From assembly GCF_000568255.1 (NCBI RefSeq), contig NZ_KK037166.1:4489798-4553797 (forward strand): a DNA stretch of 64,000 nt, written 5' to 3'. Position 1 is the first letter of the stretch, and every line of letters starts with the position of its first letter. Made by a program: the position numbers and the translations under genes. A model generated the notes under the pieces. The model was not told where the DNA came from, did no database searches, and was given only the letters and a program-made list of their open reading frames with translations. This DNA comes from Kutzneria sp. 744 (GTDB taxonomy: Bacteria > Actinomycetota > Actinomycetes > Mycobacteriales > Pseudonocardiaceae). Below, in pieces: positions 24,843-34,688 of the stretch.

Positions 24843-27068
24843 TTAGGGCCGGCCGCTCTCGCTCAGCCCGTACCTGCGGTGCAGCGCACGCAGCGGCGCG
24901 GGCGCCCACCAGGTCCACCGGCCCGTCAGTCCGATGAAGGCCGGCACCAGGATCGGCCGCACGAGGTACGCGTCCAGCAGGACGGCCATGCCGGCGCCCA
25001 GTCCCATGAACTGGATGAACGACACGCTCGACGTCAGCAGTCCGAGGAACGACACGCACAACACCGCCGCGGCCGCGCTGATCACCCGCGCGCTGTGGGA
25101 CACCCCCTGGATCACGGCGGGCCCCAGAGCCAACCCGGCATTGTGCTGCTCGGTGATCCTGGCCAGCACGAACACCTCGTAGTCCATCGAGAGCCCGAAG
25201 GTGATGCAGAAGACCAGGATCGGGAACACCACGGACTGCGTGGTCGGGGTGAACCCCAGCAGCGTCTCCAGGTGGCCGTCCTGGAACACCCACACCATCG
25301 CACCGAACACGGAGACAAGCGTCAGCAGGTTCAGCACCAGTGCCTGCAAGGGCAGCACGACGCTGCCGGTGAGCAGGAAGAGCAGGAACAGCGATGTCAG
25401 CGCGATCAGCGCGAACGCGAGCAGCACTCGGTCGGTGACCGACGCCGTGACGTCGACGAGTTGGGCGGACTGCCCGGTCACCAGCACCGTGCGTCCGGCG
25501 GGCACCGGCAGCGCTCGGACGGCGCGGGCGAGCTCGGCCCCACGTACCGAGTACGGTTCGGCGTCGGTGATCACCGACAACCACGTCGCGTCCGCGACCT
25601 GGAACCGCGTGCCGCCCGCGCCCAGTCGCGCGACCGGCGCGCCGTGGGCGAAGGAACCAGCGGCGCTGTCCACCCGGCGGACCCCCGCAACCCCGGACAG
25701 CCGCTGCGCGTAGTCGGCCAGCTCGTAGGTCGTGTCGCGGCTCGCCCCCCACTGCCCCGCCACGACGGACAGGGAACCGTCGCTGGTCGCCGGGAACTGC
25801 TCGCGCAACTGATCGGCGACCTGCCTGCTCTCCGCCCGCGCAGGCAGTACCCGCTCGTCGGCGAGACCGAACCGGGCGTGGAGCAGCGGAGCACCGAGCA
25901 CCAGCAAGAACATGATCACCGGCATGGCGGACGCGACGGGATAGCGCAGCACGACCGCGGCCAGGCGGCCCCACCGGCCCACCGCGTGTCCGCTCCGGAT
26001 TCGACGCCCGGGCAGCGGCCACTTCTCGATGCGGTCGCCGAGAAGCACCAGCAGCGCCGGCACCACGACCGTGGCGCCGAGCACCGTCACACCGACCACG
26101 GCGACGCCGGCGTAGGCGAACGAGCGCAACAGGTACTGGTCGAACACCAGCAGACAGGACAACGCGACGGCCACCGTCGCGGCACTGAACAGGATCGTCC
26201 GGCCGGCGGTGCGCATGGTCACGGTGAGCGCGGCCGCGATGTCGGGCCGCCTGCGGCGCTCGTCGCGGTAGCGCGAGACGAACAGCAGGCTGTAGTCGAC
26301 CGCCAGGCCGAGCCCGAGAGCGGTGGCCAGGTTGACCGAGAACACCGAGACGTCGGTGAGCAAGCTCAACACGCGCAACATCCCCAGCGTGCCGACGATG
26401 GCGAAGACGCCGATCAGCAACGGAACACCGGCCGCGACGACGGTGCCGAACACCAACAGCAGCAACCCGAGCGTCAGCGGGATCACCACCGTCTCCGACG
26501 TGGCGAGATCGGCCTTGGCCTGAGCGTCCATGTCGTTGTTCGCCTGTAACAGGCCGCCGAAGCGCACCCGGACGCCCTCGGTGGCGCCCAGTGTGTCGTG
26601 CAGTTGCTCGACCCGCTTCGCCATCTGGTCGTCATTTCCGATCACCCGCAGCAGGATCATCCCGGATTCGCCGTCCTTGGCGCGCAGCTCGGTGACCGGT
26701 GTGTCCCAATAGGACCCGATGAGGATCACCCCGGCGGCCAGCGCGAACCGCCGGGTCAGTGATCGGCCGGCCGCCGTCACGTCGGGATCGTCGGCACGGC
26801 CGCCGGGCTTGTCCACGAGCACCACGAGATTCGGGTTGCTGTTGGGGAACTTCGCGGCCAGCAGCTCCCTGCCGCGGATCGACTCGGACTGCTCGACGTC
26901 GTACCCACCCACCTTGAGGTGTGCGACGGCGCCCACGCCGAGCACACCGGCGATCACGGTGAGCAGGACCGCAGCCGCGATGACCGCCCACGGTCGGTGC
27001 AGAATCAGGCGCAGCACCCTGTTCCCGCCCGCGGACGTCGTCGCGGGCCGAGGAATCGTCTTGTTCAT
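24843..27068 (-). CDS. MMPL family RND-type transporter
   Basis: 741 residues from ATG 27068; in-frame GTG codons lie just upstream. Twelve-helix MMPL architecture in two halves. Each has a large loop after the first helix, then five clustered helices with Gly/Asp-Tyr motifs ('ATALGLGLAVDYSLLFVSRY' in half one, 'FGLSMDYEVFVLARITE' in half two). The Asp-Tyr pairs are the family's proton-relay signature. MMPL proteins export lipids and polyketide-like products. It lies downstream of the PKS-AOS gene on the same strand, so export of that product is a reasonable inference. Confidence 0.92.
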   Translation of the reverse strand: MNKTIPRPATTSAGGNRVLRLILHRPWAVIAAAVLLTVIAGVLGVGAVAHLKVGGYDVEQSESIRGRELLAAKFPNSNPNLVVLVDKPGGRADDPDVTAAGRSLTRRFALAAGVILIGSYWDTPVTELRAKDGESGMILLRVIGNDDQMAKRVEQLHDTLGATEGVRVRFGGLLQANNDMDAQAKADLATSETVVIPLTLGLLLLVFGTVVAAGVPLLIGVFAIVGTLGMLRVLSLLTDVSVFSVNLATALGLGLAVDYSLLFVSRYRDERRRRPDIAAALTVTMRTAGRTILFSAATVAVALSCLLVFDQYLLRSFAYAGVAVVGVTVLGATVVVPALLVLLGDRIEKWPLPGRRIRSGHAVGRWGRLAAVVLRYPVASAMPVIMFLLVLGAPLLHARFGLADERVLPARAESRQVADQLREQFPATSDGSLSVVAGQWGASRDTTYELADYAQRLSGVAGVRRVDSAAGSFAHGAPVARLGAGGTRFQVADATWLSVITDAEPYSVRGAELARAVRALPVPAGRTVLVTGQSAQLVDVTASVTDRVLLAFALIALTSLFLLFLLTGSVVLPLQALVLNLLTLVSVFGAMVWVFQDGHLETLLGFTPTTQSVVFPILVFCITFGLSMDYEVFVLARITEQHNAGLALGPAVIQGVSHSARVISAAAAVLCVSFLGLLTSSVSFIQFMGLGAGMAVLLDAYLVRPILVPAFIGLTGRWTWWAPAPLRALHRRYGLSESGRP

Positions 27069-27160
27069 GCGATTGACCACATTATTCACCTGTTGTGTCG
27101 AAGAACGGGACCAGAACGCGGCTCGTTCCGACGGCGGCGCGCCGAACGAGTCCGATGCGG

Positions 27161-27198
27161 GACAACGTTCGTGCGTCGGCCGGCGCACGAACGTTGTC
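27161..27198 (-). terminator. Hairpin between PKS-AOS and MMPL genes
   Basis: Perfect 15-bp inverted repeat GACAACGTTCGTGCG / CGCACGAACGTTGTC with an 8-nt loop, 24 nt past the PKS stop. It probably ends or attenuates the PKS transcript. The high palindromicity also allows an operator role for the MMPL gene. Confidence 0.78.
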
Positions 27199-27221
27199 GG
27201 GAGAAGGCGGTGGCCGCTCGC

Positions 27222-30200
27222 TCAGCCGAGCCGGGCGAGCTCGTCGGCCAGCACGCCCACGGTGTAGGCGATTTCCTCGGAGGTGTGCTCCGCCGTCACG
27301 AAGAACCGCAGCCGGGCCTGCTGCTCCTCGACGGCCGGGTGGACGATCGGGCACACGCTGACGCCGCGGTCGTACAGCGCGTTGGCAAGCACGAGGCTGC
27401 GCATGGAGGCGCCGACGATGCACGGGATCACCGGAGTGTCCTTGCTGGCTCCGATGTTGATGCCGGCATCCGACGCGAGCAGGGCGAACAACTCCGAGCG
27501 CTGCCGCAGCACGGCCAGCCGGTCGGGCTCGGCACGCAGCTGTCGCACCGCGGCGAGCGCGGCGGCCGCGTTCGCCGGTGTCATGCCCACGCTGTACACG
27601 AAACCCGGCAGGGTGTACCGGAAGTAGTCGATGAGCGCGCGGCTGCCGGCCACGTATCCGCCGCAGCTCGCGAACGCCTTGGACAGCGTGCCCATCCAGA
27701 TGTCGACGCCGGCGCGGTCCACGCCGAAGTGTTCGCCGACTCCCCCGCCACCGACGCCCAGCACGCCGATGCTGTGCGCCTCGTCGACCATCAGCATCGC
27801 GGCGTGCCGCTTCTTGATCTGGATGAGCTCCGGCAGGTCGGCGATGTCGCCGTCCATGCTGTAGATGCCCTCGACGACGATGAGCACCCGACGGAACTTC
27901 CTGCGCGCGTGGCTGAGTAACTCGTCCAGTGCGGCCAGGTCGCCGTGGGGGAAGGGCCGGCGGGTGGCACCGGACAGCCGGCAGCCCTGGAGCACGCTGT
28001 CGTGGATCAGCGCGTCATGCACGACGAGATCGTCGGGCCCGAGCAGATGCCCGATCACCGTGACGTTCGTGGCGTGGCCACTCACCAGCGTGAGCGCGGC
28101 CTCGGTGCCCAGCAGGTCGGCGAGGGCGGCGTCCAGCTCCGCGTGCGGCGGTCGATCGCCGGACAGCATCCGAGCCGCCGAGACCGACGTCCCGTACCGG
28201 TCGACCGCGTCCTTCGCAGCCGCGGTGACGGTCGGATGCCCGGACAGCCCGAGGTAGTTGTAGCTGGAGAAGCAGATCAGCTCGGTGCCGGCGACACGGG
28301 TGCGGCTGGCGTTGATCCCGTCGTGCGTCACGAAGTACGGGTTGCGCAGCCCCAGGCGATCCACGAGCTGGACCCGCTCCCCGAACTCGACGATCTCGGG
28401 GAACGCGACCGGGTCGATGTGCTCCAGCGGCGGCTCCGGCGCCTCGTCGACCGGCTCGGCCTTCGCGTCGATGATCCGCGGCAGGTCGGGCTCACGAGGT
28501 TCGCGCTGCGTGTCGACCAGACGCACGAGATCGTCGATGGTGACGTCGGCCGACAGCCGCTCGCCGTCCAGCGACAGGTCGGGCCACAGCTTGCGGATGA
28601 CGGCGCCGAGGTCGGCGATCATGATCGAGTCGAACCCGAGATCACGGCCGAGCGACTGCCCGCCCCGCAGGTGGTCCGGCGGGTACACGCTGATCTCGGC
28701 GATCGCGGCGAGCACCTGGTCCCGGACGGGTGGTGAGTCCCGTGCGGGTGCCAAGGCGTTCGCGTGCTCGACCGTGGTGAGGGTGCGGAGCACGGCGAGC
28801 ACCTCGTTGAGGAGGTTGACCAGGTCGTTCACGGGGTTCTCCGGTGGATCGATGGTGGTGGTGAGGGCTCCGCCCGGCGAGGCGACCGGCCGGACGCGCC
28901 CGCGCGGCGGTCGGTGGCGCGGCGCGGTTCGGATCGAGTACGGCTGGGTGGCCAGCGGTGAGGGCGGCAGCGTGGCCAGGTCGCGTTCGTTGTCGCCGAA
29001 CAGCGGCAGCAGGTCCACCGGCAGCCCCAGCACGGCCAGCCGGACAAGCCCGGACAGGAAGGCTCGGCCGTCATCCGGTTCGGTCTCCAGGGCGACGAAG
29101 TGGCAGCCGGTGGTGTCCGCGATCGACCGCTGGGCCATGGCGAGTAGCCCGTTCCCGCCGAAGACCTGGACGAAGACGCGGGCGCCGGCGCCGGCCGCGG
29201 CCTGGCTGGCCGCCGCGAACCGCACCGGCGATGACGCGGATCGTTGCCACCAGCCGCGCAACTCGTCCGGATCCGTGCAGACCCGACCGCTGATCGTGGA
29301 AACGAGCACCCTGCCGGAGCGCAGCGGCAGCTCGGCGACCTGCTCGGCGACCAGGTCGTCGGCGTCGGCCACCAGCGGCGAGTGGAACGCGTGCGAGACG
29401 CGCAGCGGCACTGTCGACACTCCCGCCCGCGCGCAGCGCTCGGTGAGCATCGCCAGCGCGCCCACCGAGCCGCTGGCGACCACCTGCTCCGGATGGTTGA
29501 AGCAGCCGGGCCACATCCCCTCGATCCCGGCGGTGAGCTCGTCGAACCGTTCCTCGCTGCTCTGCACGGCGACCATCCCGCCGGCCCCCCGGCTACCGCC
29601 GTTGGCAATCGCCTCCGCCCGGTGCACCAGGAAGTCGATGGCGTCGACCGGGTCGAGCAGCCCGGCGGCGACCGCGGCGGGGAACTCGCCGACGCTGTGG
29701 CCCACCGTGATGTCGGGGCTGATGCCGAACTCGGCGAGCAACGTGGTCGTCGCGATGCCCAACGCGCCGAGGGCCGGCTGACAGCGGCGGGTGTCGGTGA
29801 GAGCCGTCTCCGCGATCTCGGGGGCGGATTCCCACCCCCAGACCAGGGATGCGAACGACGTCCCGGTCGAGGCGTGGACGCGGTCGTCCAACCGCTCGAT
29901 CTCGCCGCGGAAGCTGCGGAATCCGTGGTAGAGCTGGCTGAGCATGCCGACCCGCTGTGCGCCCTGCCCCGGGTAGAGGAACGCCACCTGCCGGTCCTGC
30001 TCGGCGAGCGGCGTCGCCGCGGCGTGAATGCCCCTGCCGAGATCGCCGACCTCGCCCGCACGCAGCGCCGCCGCGGCGGCGCCGAGCAGATCGATCAACT
30101 CGCTGCGGCTGGTCGCAATGAAGGCCACGCGGGCGGGCAGCGGCGCGCGAGTCGCCAGGGTGTACGCGACAGAGGACGGCGTCAGTCCGGGGTCGGCCAC

Positions 30201-31679
30201 GATCTGTTCGCGCACCGCCGTCACATGCTCGGCGAGCAAGTCCAGCGAGTCGGCGGTGAGCAGGAACGGCACCGGTCGGTCGGCGCGCGCGGTGCGCCGC
30301 CGCGGCGCCTCCTCCAGCACGACATGGACGTTGGTGCCGCCGAAACCGAACGAGCTGACCGCGGCCCGTCGCGGGTGTTGCGGCACGCTGCGCCACGGCA
30401 GCGCCCGCTCGGCGATCGCGAGCCTCGCACCGTCCAACAGTGCGGCGTCGGGCGTCGTCTCCGGCTGCGGCGGGATCGTGGCGTTGTGCACCGCCAGCAC
30501 GGCCTTCACCAGCCCGGCGGCGCCGGCCGCCGCCATCGTGTGCCCGATCAACGCCTTGACCGAGGACACCTGGCACTCCGCCGCGGCGCGCTCGGAATCC
30601 TCCGTCCGCAACGCGCGCAGCGCCTCGAGCTCCACTCGGTCGCCCACGGCGGTGCCCGTGCCGTGCGCCTCGACGAACTCGACCGTGTTCGCGCTGACGC
30701 CGGCGTCGCGGTAAGCGGCCCGGAACGCCGCCAACTGTCCCTCGACCCGAGGTGTCACGGGACCGTCGGTCGCGCCGTCGTTCGACGTGCCGACCCCCTT
30801 GATCACCGCGTACACCCGGTCGCCGTCGCGCACCGCGTCCGCCAACGGCCGCAGCACCGCGACGGCGCCGCCCTCGCCGAGCACCATTCCGTCGGCGCGC
30901 TGGTCGAAGGGACGGCACACCCCGCGCGCCGACACAGCCCCGACGCGGCACAAGCCGACCAGAGCGTCGGGCGTGAGGTTGAGGAAGACTCCACCGACCA
31001 GCGCGACCGTGCAGGTGCCGGCCCGCAGATGGTGCATGGCCTCATGGAGCGCGACCATTGCCGACGAGCACGCCGAGTCGACGGCGAACGCGGGACCGCC
31101 GAGGTCGAAGACCGAGCTGACCGCGCACGCCGCCATGTTCGGCAACGTGCCGGGCAGCGAGAACGCCTGGAGCGGTGCGAGCGCCCCCTGCGCCGCGTCC
31201 TGGACGGCGGCGAGCAGCGCTTCGTCGTCCTGCCCGCCATGCAGCGACCCGTCGGCGAGCAGCATCGCGTGCAGTCGCGTCGCCGCCAGAGCCTGGTAGT
31301 CGGACTGGTTCAGGCCGATGAACACGCCGGTGTGCGCCCGGTCGAAAGGGCGGCGCTCCCATCCCGCGTCCTGCAACGACTCCCGCGCGAGATCGATGAA
31401 CAACCTGTGCTGCGGGTCCATCGCGACGGCCCGCCGGGGCGGGATGTTGTAGTGCACGGTCGCGAACCGCTCGACGTCATCGAGGAAGGCGACCTGGTCG
31501 GTGTAGGCCGTGTGCGGAGAGCGGCGATCGTGTGGATCGTGGAATGTCTCGTGTCGCCAGCGATCGGGCGGAATCGCGTCGAACTGCCGTTCCGCCCTGA
31601 GAATCATTCGCCAGTACTGCCCCACATCGGCCGCGCCCGGAAATCTGCACGCCAAACCGACGACAGCCATGTCGCTCAC
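27222..31679 (-). CDS. Polyketide synthase with C-terminal alpha-oxoamine synthase (KS-AT-ACP-AOS)
   Basis: 1485 residues from GTG 31679 (AGGGTGG upstream). KS: Cys near 203 ('DSACSSAMVAL'), His near 337 ('EAHGTGTAVGD') and 'ALIGHTMAAAG', all intact. AT: Ser near 660 ('GHSVGEF'); 'SHAFHSP' near 764 predicts malonyl-CoA. ACP: Ser near 1016 ('LGFDSIMIADL'). The last about 400 residues are a PLP-dependent alpha-oxoamine synthase: 'FSSYNYLGLSGHP', 'VDEAHSIGVLG' and Schiff-base Lys near 1332 ('GTLSKAFAS'). No KR, DH, ER or TE. One malonyl extension is followed by decarboxylative condensation with an amino acid, releasing an alpha-aminoketone. The acyl starter source is unknown. Confidence 0.95.
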   Translation of the reverse strand: MSDMAVVGLACRFPGAADVGQYWRMILRAERQFDAIPPDRWRHETFHDPHDRRSPHTAYTDQVAFLDDVERFATVHYNIPPRRAVAMDPQHRLFIDLARESLQDAGWERRPFDRAHTGVFIGLNQSDYQALAATRLHAMLLADGSLHGGQDDEALLAAVQDAAQGALAPLQAFSLPGTLPNMAACAVSSVFDLGGPAFAVDSACSSAMVALHEAMHHLRAGTCTVALVGGVFLNLTPDALVGLCRVGAVSARGVCRPFDQRADGMVLGEGGAVAVLRPLADAVRDGDRVYAVIKGVGTSNDGATDGPVTPRVEGQLAAFRAAYRDAGVSANTVEFVEAHGTGTAVGDRVELEALRALRTEDSERAAAECQVSSVKALIGHTMAAAGAAGLVKAVLAVHNATIPPQPETTPDAALLDGARLAIAERALPWRSVPQHPRRAAVSSFGFGGTNVHVVLEEAPRRRTARADRPVPFLLTADSLDLLAEHVTAVREQIVADPGLTPSSVAYTLATRAPLPARVAFIATSRSELIDLLGAAAAALRAGEVGDLGRGIHAAATPLAEQDRQVAFLYPGQGAQRVGMLSQLYHGFRSFRGEIERLDDRVHASTGTSFASLVWGWESAPEIAETALTDTRRCQPALGALGIATTTLLAEFGISPDITVGHSVGEFPAAVAAGLLDPVDAIDFLVHRAEAIANGGSRGAGGMVAVQSSEERFDELTAGIEGMWPGCFNHPEQVVASGSVGALAMLTERCARAGVSTVPLRVSHAFHSPLVADADDLVAEQVAELPLRSGRVLVSTISGRVCTDPDELRGWWQRSASSPVRFAAASQAAAGAGARVFVQVFGGNGLLAMAQRSIADTTGCHFVALETEPDDGRAFLSGLVRLAVLGLPVDLLPLFGDNERDLATLPPSPLATQPYSIRTAPRHRPPRGRVRPVASPGGALTTTIDPPENPVNDLVNLLNEVLAVLRTLTTVEHANALAPARDSPPVRDQVLAAIAEISVYPPDHLRGGQSLGRDLGFDSIMIADLGAVIRKLWPDLSLDGERLSADVTIDDLVRLVDTQREPREPDLPRIIDAKAEPVDEAPEPPLEHIDPVAFPEIVEFGERVQLVDRLGLRNPYFVTHDGINASRTRVAGTELICFSSYNYLGLSGHPTVTAAAKDAVDRYGTSVSAARMLSGDRPPHAELDAALADLLGTEAALTLVSGHATNVTVIGHLLGPDDLVVHDALIHDSVLQGCRLSGATRRPFPHGDLAALDELLSHARRKFRRVLIVVEGIYSMDGDIADLPELIQIKKRHAAMLMVDEAHSIGVLGVGGGGVGEHFGVDRAGVDIWMGTLSKAFASCGGYVAGSRALIDYFRYTLPGFVYSVGMTPANAAAALAAVRQLRAEPDRLAVLRQRSELFALLASDAGINIGASKDTPVIPCIVGASMRSLVLANALYDRGVSVCPIVHPAVEEQQARLRFFVTAEHTSEEIAYTVGVLADELARLG

Positions 31680-32339
31680 CCGGCCACCCTGCCCAGACGC
31701 CGAACCCGGTGCTCTGCCCGGCAAGCCGAAGTCGTGCAACGACGCGCGGCCTCGCCACGATGAAGATCCACGTCCACAGTCTGTTGCCGGTGGCCGACCC
31801 GCAGAAGGGGGCCATGCAGCTGGCCCCGCAGTATCTCCGAGCTATGCTCGTGTACTTGGTCGGATCTCCGAGACGCACCGCGTCGTTGTCAGCCGAACAC
31901 CTCCTTTCCGTGCGAGACATCGGGTGCGCACTCCCGACGGCTCGCACTTGTCCGACGAGTCCCAGATTCCACTGGTTGGCAGCGGCCTCCAAGAGGCCAT
32001 ACCGGTGGCCACCTCGCCGCGGCTTCGGGCCGCCGGCGGTGGAGTGCGCCGGCGCCCCACAACAAGGTTGCGCGAAAGCCCGCCGGTCCGTTCTCCGGCC
32101 CCGTGTGCCGCTCAGCGTCGTCGGCACCTTCGCGCCATTGACATGAATCGGTCGCCAAAGGACTCAAATTAGGCTAGGTACGCCCGTTGACGTGCCATGA
32201 CTTGGCCCCTACCGTACGGCCGTGGTTTCACCGGAGGTGACCAGGCAGCGCGCAGCGGACGGCGACCCAGTGGACCATCGACGTCGGAAGCTGACCCGTC
32301 GACGCTGGCGATCATCCAGTAGATTCTTTGGCGGGCAAC
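31680..32339. other. Divergent promoter region between PKS-AOS and LuxR-type regulator genes
   Basis: 660 bp; no gene recognised on either strand. One plus-strand frame holds 'MKIHVHSLLPVADPQKGAM' but degrades into Arg/Pro-rich sequence and has no ribosome site. Confidence 0.45.
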
Positions 32340-34688
32340 GTGACGGAACCAGCGGGCTCATCGACGCGGCGGCGGATGGGCAACATTCCGGCTGAGGTCA
32401 CCAGCTTCGTCGGCCGCCAGCGGGAGATCTCCGACGCCAAGCAGTTGGTGTCGCAATGCCCGCTGGTCACGCTCACCGGGATGGGCGGCGTCGGCAAGAC
32501 CAGGGTCGCCCTGCGCGTCGCCCGCGAGCTGCGGCGGTCCTTCACCGACGGGGCGTGGCTCGTCCAGCTCTCCGGGCTCGACGATCGCGACCTGGTGGCG
32601 CACACGGTGGCAGAGACGCTGAACGCATATGACGACACTGGGCACGAGGTGTCCGCGGTCCTCGCCGACCACCTGCGCGATCGACGACTGTTGCTGGTGT
32701 TGGACGGCTGCGAGCACCTGGTGGACGCGTGCGCCCTCCTCGTCGAGACAGTGCTGGACGCCGCGCCGGGACTGCGCGTGCTGGTGACCAGCCGGCAGCC
32801 GCTGCGGGCTCGCGGGGAACACATCCTGCCCATCCCGCCGCTGCAGACACCAAACCCCGAACACCCGTTGCCGCCGAACGCGCGCAACCGGTATCCCGCC
32901 GTGACGCTGTTCGCGACCCGGGCGTCGGCCGCGGCACCGGACTTCGAGCTCACCTCGGCCAACTGGACTCAGGTCGCGACGCTGTGCCACCGGCTCGACG
33001 GGATCCCGTTGGCGATCGAACTGGCGGCGGTACGGGTTCGCGTGCTGGGGCTCCACCAGATCCTGGACCGCCTGCACGACCGCTACCAACTGCTGATCAC
33101 CCGGCGCTGGGGCGGGTCGCCCCGGCACCGGGCCCTGCTCGCGACCGTCGAGTGGAGCTACGACCTGTGCACCCGTCAGGAGCGACTGTTGTGGGCCAGG
33201 GCATCCGTCTTCGCCGGGAGCTTCGACCTGCGGGCGGCGGAAATGATCTGTTCCGGCGACAGCATCTGCCCCGGCGAGGTTCTCGACGTGGCGACGGGAC
33301 TGGTCGAGAAGTCGGTGCTGACCTACGAGCGCGGCCCGGAGGGCGTGCGCTACCGAATGTTGGACACGTTGCGGCAGTTCGGCGCGGACCGGCTGGCCGA
33401 GGACGACGAGCCAATGACGTTGCGCCGTCGGCACCGCGACTGGTACCTCCGGGTGGCCCAGTCGTGCGAGCGGGACTGGTTCGGTCAGGACCAGGAGCGG
33501 ACGTTTCGACGCACGTGGGCGGAACACGCCAACCTTCGCGCCGCGCTGGAGTTCTGCCTCACCGCACCGGGCCAGTCCCAGGTCGGACTGGAGCTGGCCG
33601 GCACGCTGTGGTTCTACTGGGTCGGCTGTGGCTTCCTCGCCGAGGGCCGCCGCTGGCTGGACCGCGCGCTGGCCCAGAACACCGAGCCGAGCCACGCACG
33701 GGCCAAGGCGCTGTGGGTCAACGGCTACCTGTGCATCCTGCAGGGCGACTTCGCCGCCGCGACGACGATGCTGCACGAGTGCCGGGCGATGGCGGACGTG
33801 CTGGACAGCGACCTGCCGACGGCCTACGCGGTGCACCGACTCGGCTGCGTCGCATTGTTGACCGGTCAACACGTTCGCGCCCAGGCGCTGTTCGAGGAGG
33901 CGGTCCGGCGCTACGCCGCGTTCGGCGAGCTGAACAGCAATGTGATCATGGCTCGGGTCGAGCTGGCCATGGTCTCCGCCTTCCGCGGCGACCTCGACAA
34001 GGCGGTCGAGGTCTGCCTGCAGATACAGCGCGTCTGCCTGGCGCACGGCGAGCGGTGGGCCTACTCCTACTCGCTGTATGTGCTGGCCTTCGCGGCGTGC
34101 ACCAAGGGCGACCTGAGTCAGGCGATCCGTCACGCACGGGAGTGCGTCCGCATCAACTACACCTTCCGCGACCTCGTGGGCATCGTGCTGCCCATCGAAC
34201 TGCTCGCGCTGCTGGAGGCGTTGACGGACACGGCACCCCGAGCCGCGGTGTTGCAGGGCGCCGCCCGCACCATCTGGTCGTCGGTCGGCCTTCCCCTGTT
34301 CGGATCGAAGTATTTCAACGCTCCCCACCAGACCTGCACGGAGCTCACTCGCAGCGCGCTCGGGGACGCGGGGTACGAGGCCGGCTTCCGCCGGGGTACC
34401 GAACTCACGCTCGACGAGGCGGTCGCCTACGCGCTGGGTGACACGATGCGGAGCACCGAGGACACCACCAAGCCCCAGGTCGCACCGCTGCAGACACCGC
34501 TGACCAAACGCGAGTTCCAGGTGGCCGAGCTCATCGCCGACGGACTGTCCAACAAGGACATCGCCGGCCGCCTCGTCATCGCCCTACGCACCGCCGAGGG
34601 CCACGTCGAACACATCCTCACCAAGCTCGGCTTCACCTCCCGCGCGCAGGTCGCCGCCTGGGTCAACGAGCGCCGGCCGGCTCACTGA
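32340..34688 (+). CDS. LuxR-family regulator with NB-ARC-type ATPase domain
   Basis: 782 residues from GTG 32340; TTG 32328 and ATG 32376 are in-frame alternatives. AAA/NB-ARC-like ATPase with Walker A 'GMGGVGKTRVALR' near residue 50, Walker B-like 'RRLLLVLDGCEHL' and 'RVLVTSRQPLRARGE'. Then come winged-helix and TPR-like helices, and a LuxR HTH at the C-terminus ('LTKREFQVAELIADGLSNKD', 'RTAEGHVEHILTKLGFTSR'). It senses an unknown signal and activates transcription. Its 3' end overlaps the convergent sbnA-like gene by 7 nt. It is placed between the PKS-AOS and Dap/NRPS loci and may control either. Confidence 0.88.
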   Translation: MTEPAGSSTRRRMGNIPAEVTSFVGRQREISDAKQLVSQCPLVTLTGMGGVGKTRVALRVARELRRSFTDGAWLVQLSGLDDRDLVAHTVAETLNAYDDTGHEVSAVLADHLRDRRLLLVLDGCEHLVDACALLVETVLDAAPGLRVLVTSRQPLRARGEHILPIPPLQTPNPEHPLPPNARNRYPAVTLFATRASAAAPDFELTSANWTQVATLCHRLDGIPLAIELAAVRVRVLGLHQILDRLHDRYQLLITRRWGGSPRHRALLATVEWSYDLCTRQERLLWARASVFAGSFDLRAAEMICSGDSICPGEVLDVATGLVEKSVLTYERGPEGVRYRMLDTLRQFGADRLAEDDEPMTLRRRHRDWYLRVAQSCERDWFGQDQERTFRRTWAEHANLRAALEFCLTAPGQSQVGLELAGTLWFYWVGCGFLAEGRRWLDRALAQNTEPSHARAKALWVNGYLCILQGDFAAATTMLHECRAMADVLDSDLPTAYAVHRLGCVALLTGQHVRAQALFEEAVRRYAAFGELNSNVIMARVELAMVSAFRGDLDKAVEVCLQIQRVCLAHGERWAYSYSLYVLAFAACTKGDLSQAIRHARECVRINYTFRDLVGIVLPIELLALLEALTDTAPRAAVLQGAARTIWSSVGLPLFGSKYFNAPHQTCTELTRSALGDAGYEAGFRRGTELTLDEAVAYALGDTMRSTEDTTKPQVAPLQTPLTKREFQVAELIADGLSNKDIAGRLVIALRTAEGHVEHILTKLGFTSRAQVAAWVNERRPAH

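Noticed and set aside
29244..31763. 839-codon plus-strand ORF opposite the PKS
   Set aside because: Antisense of KS-AT coding sequence; His/Arg-rich without domains.
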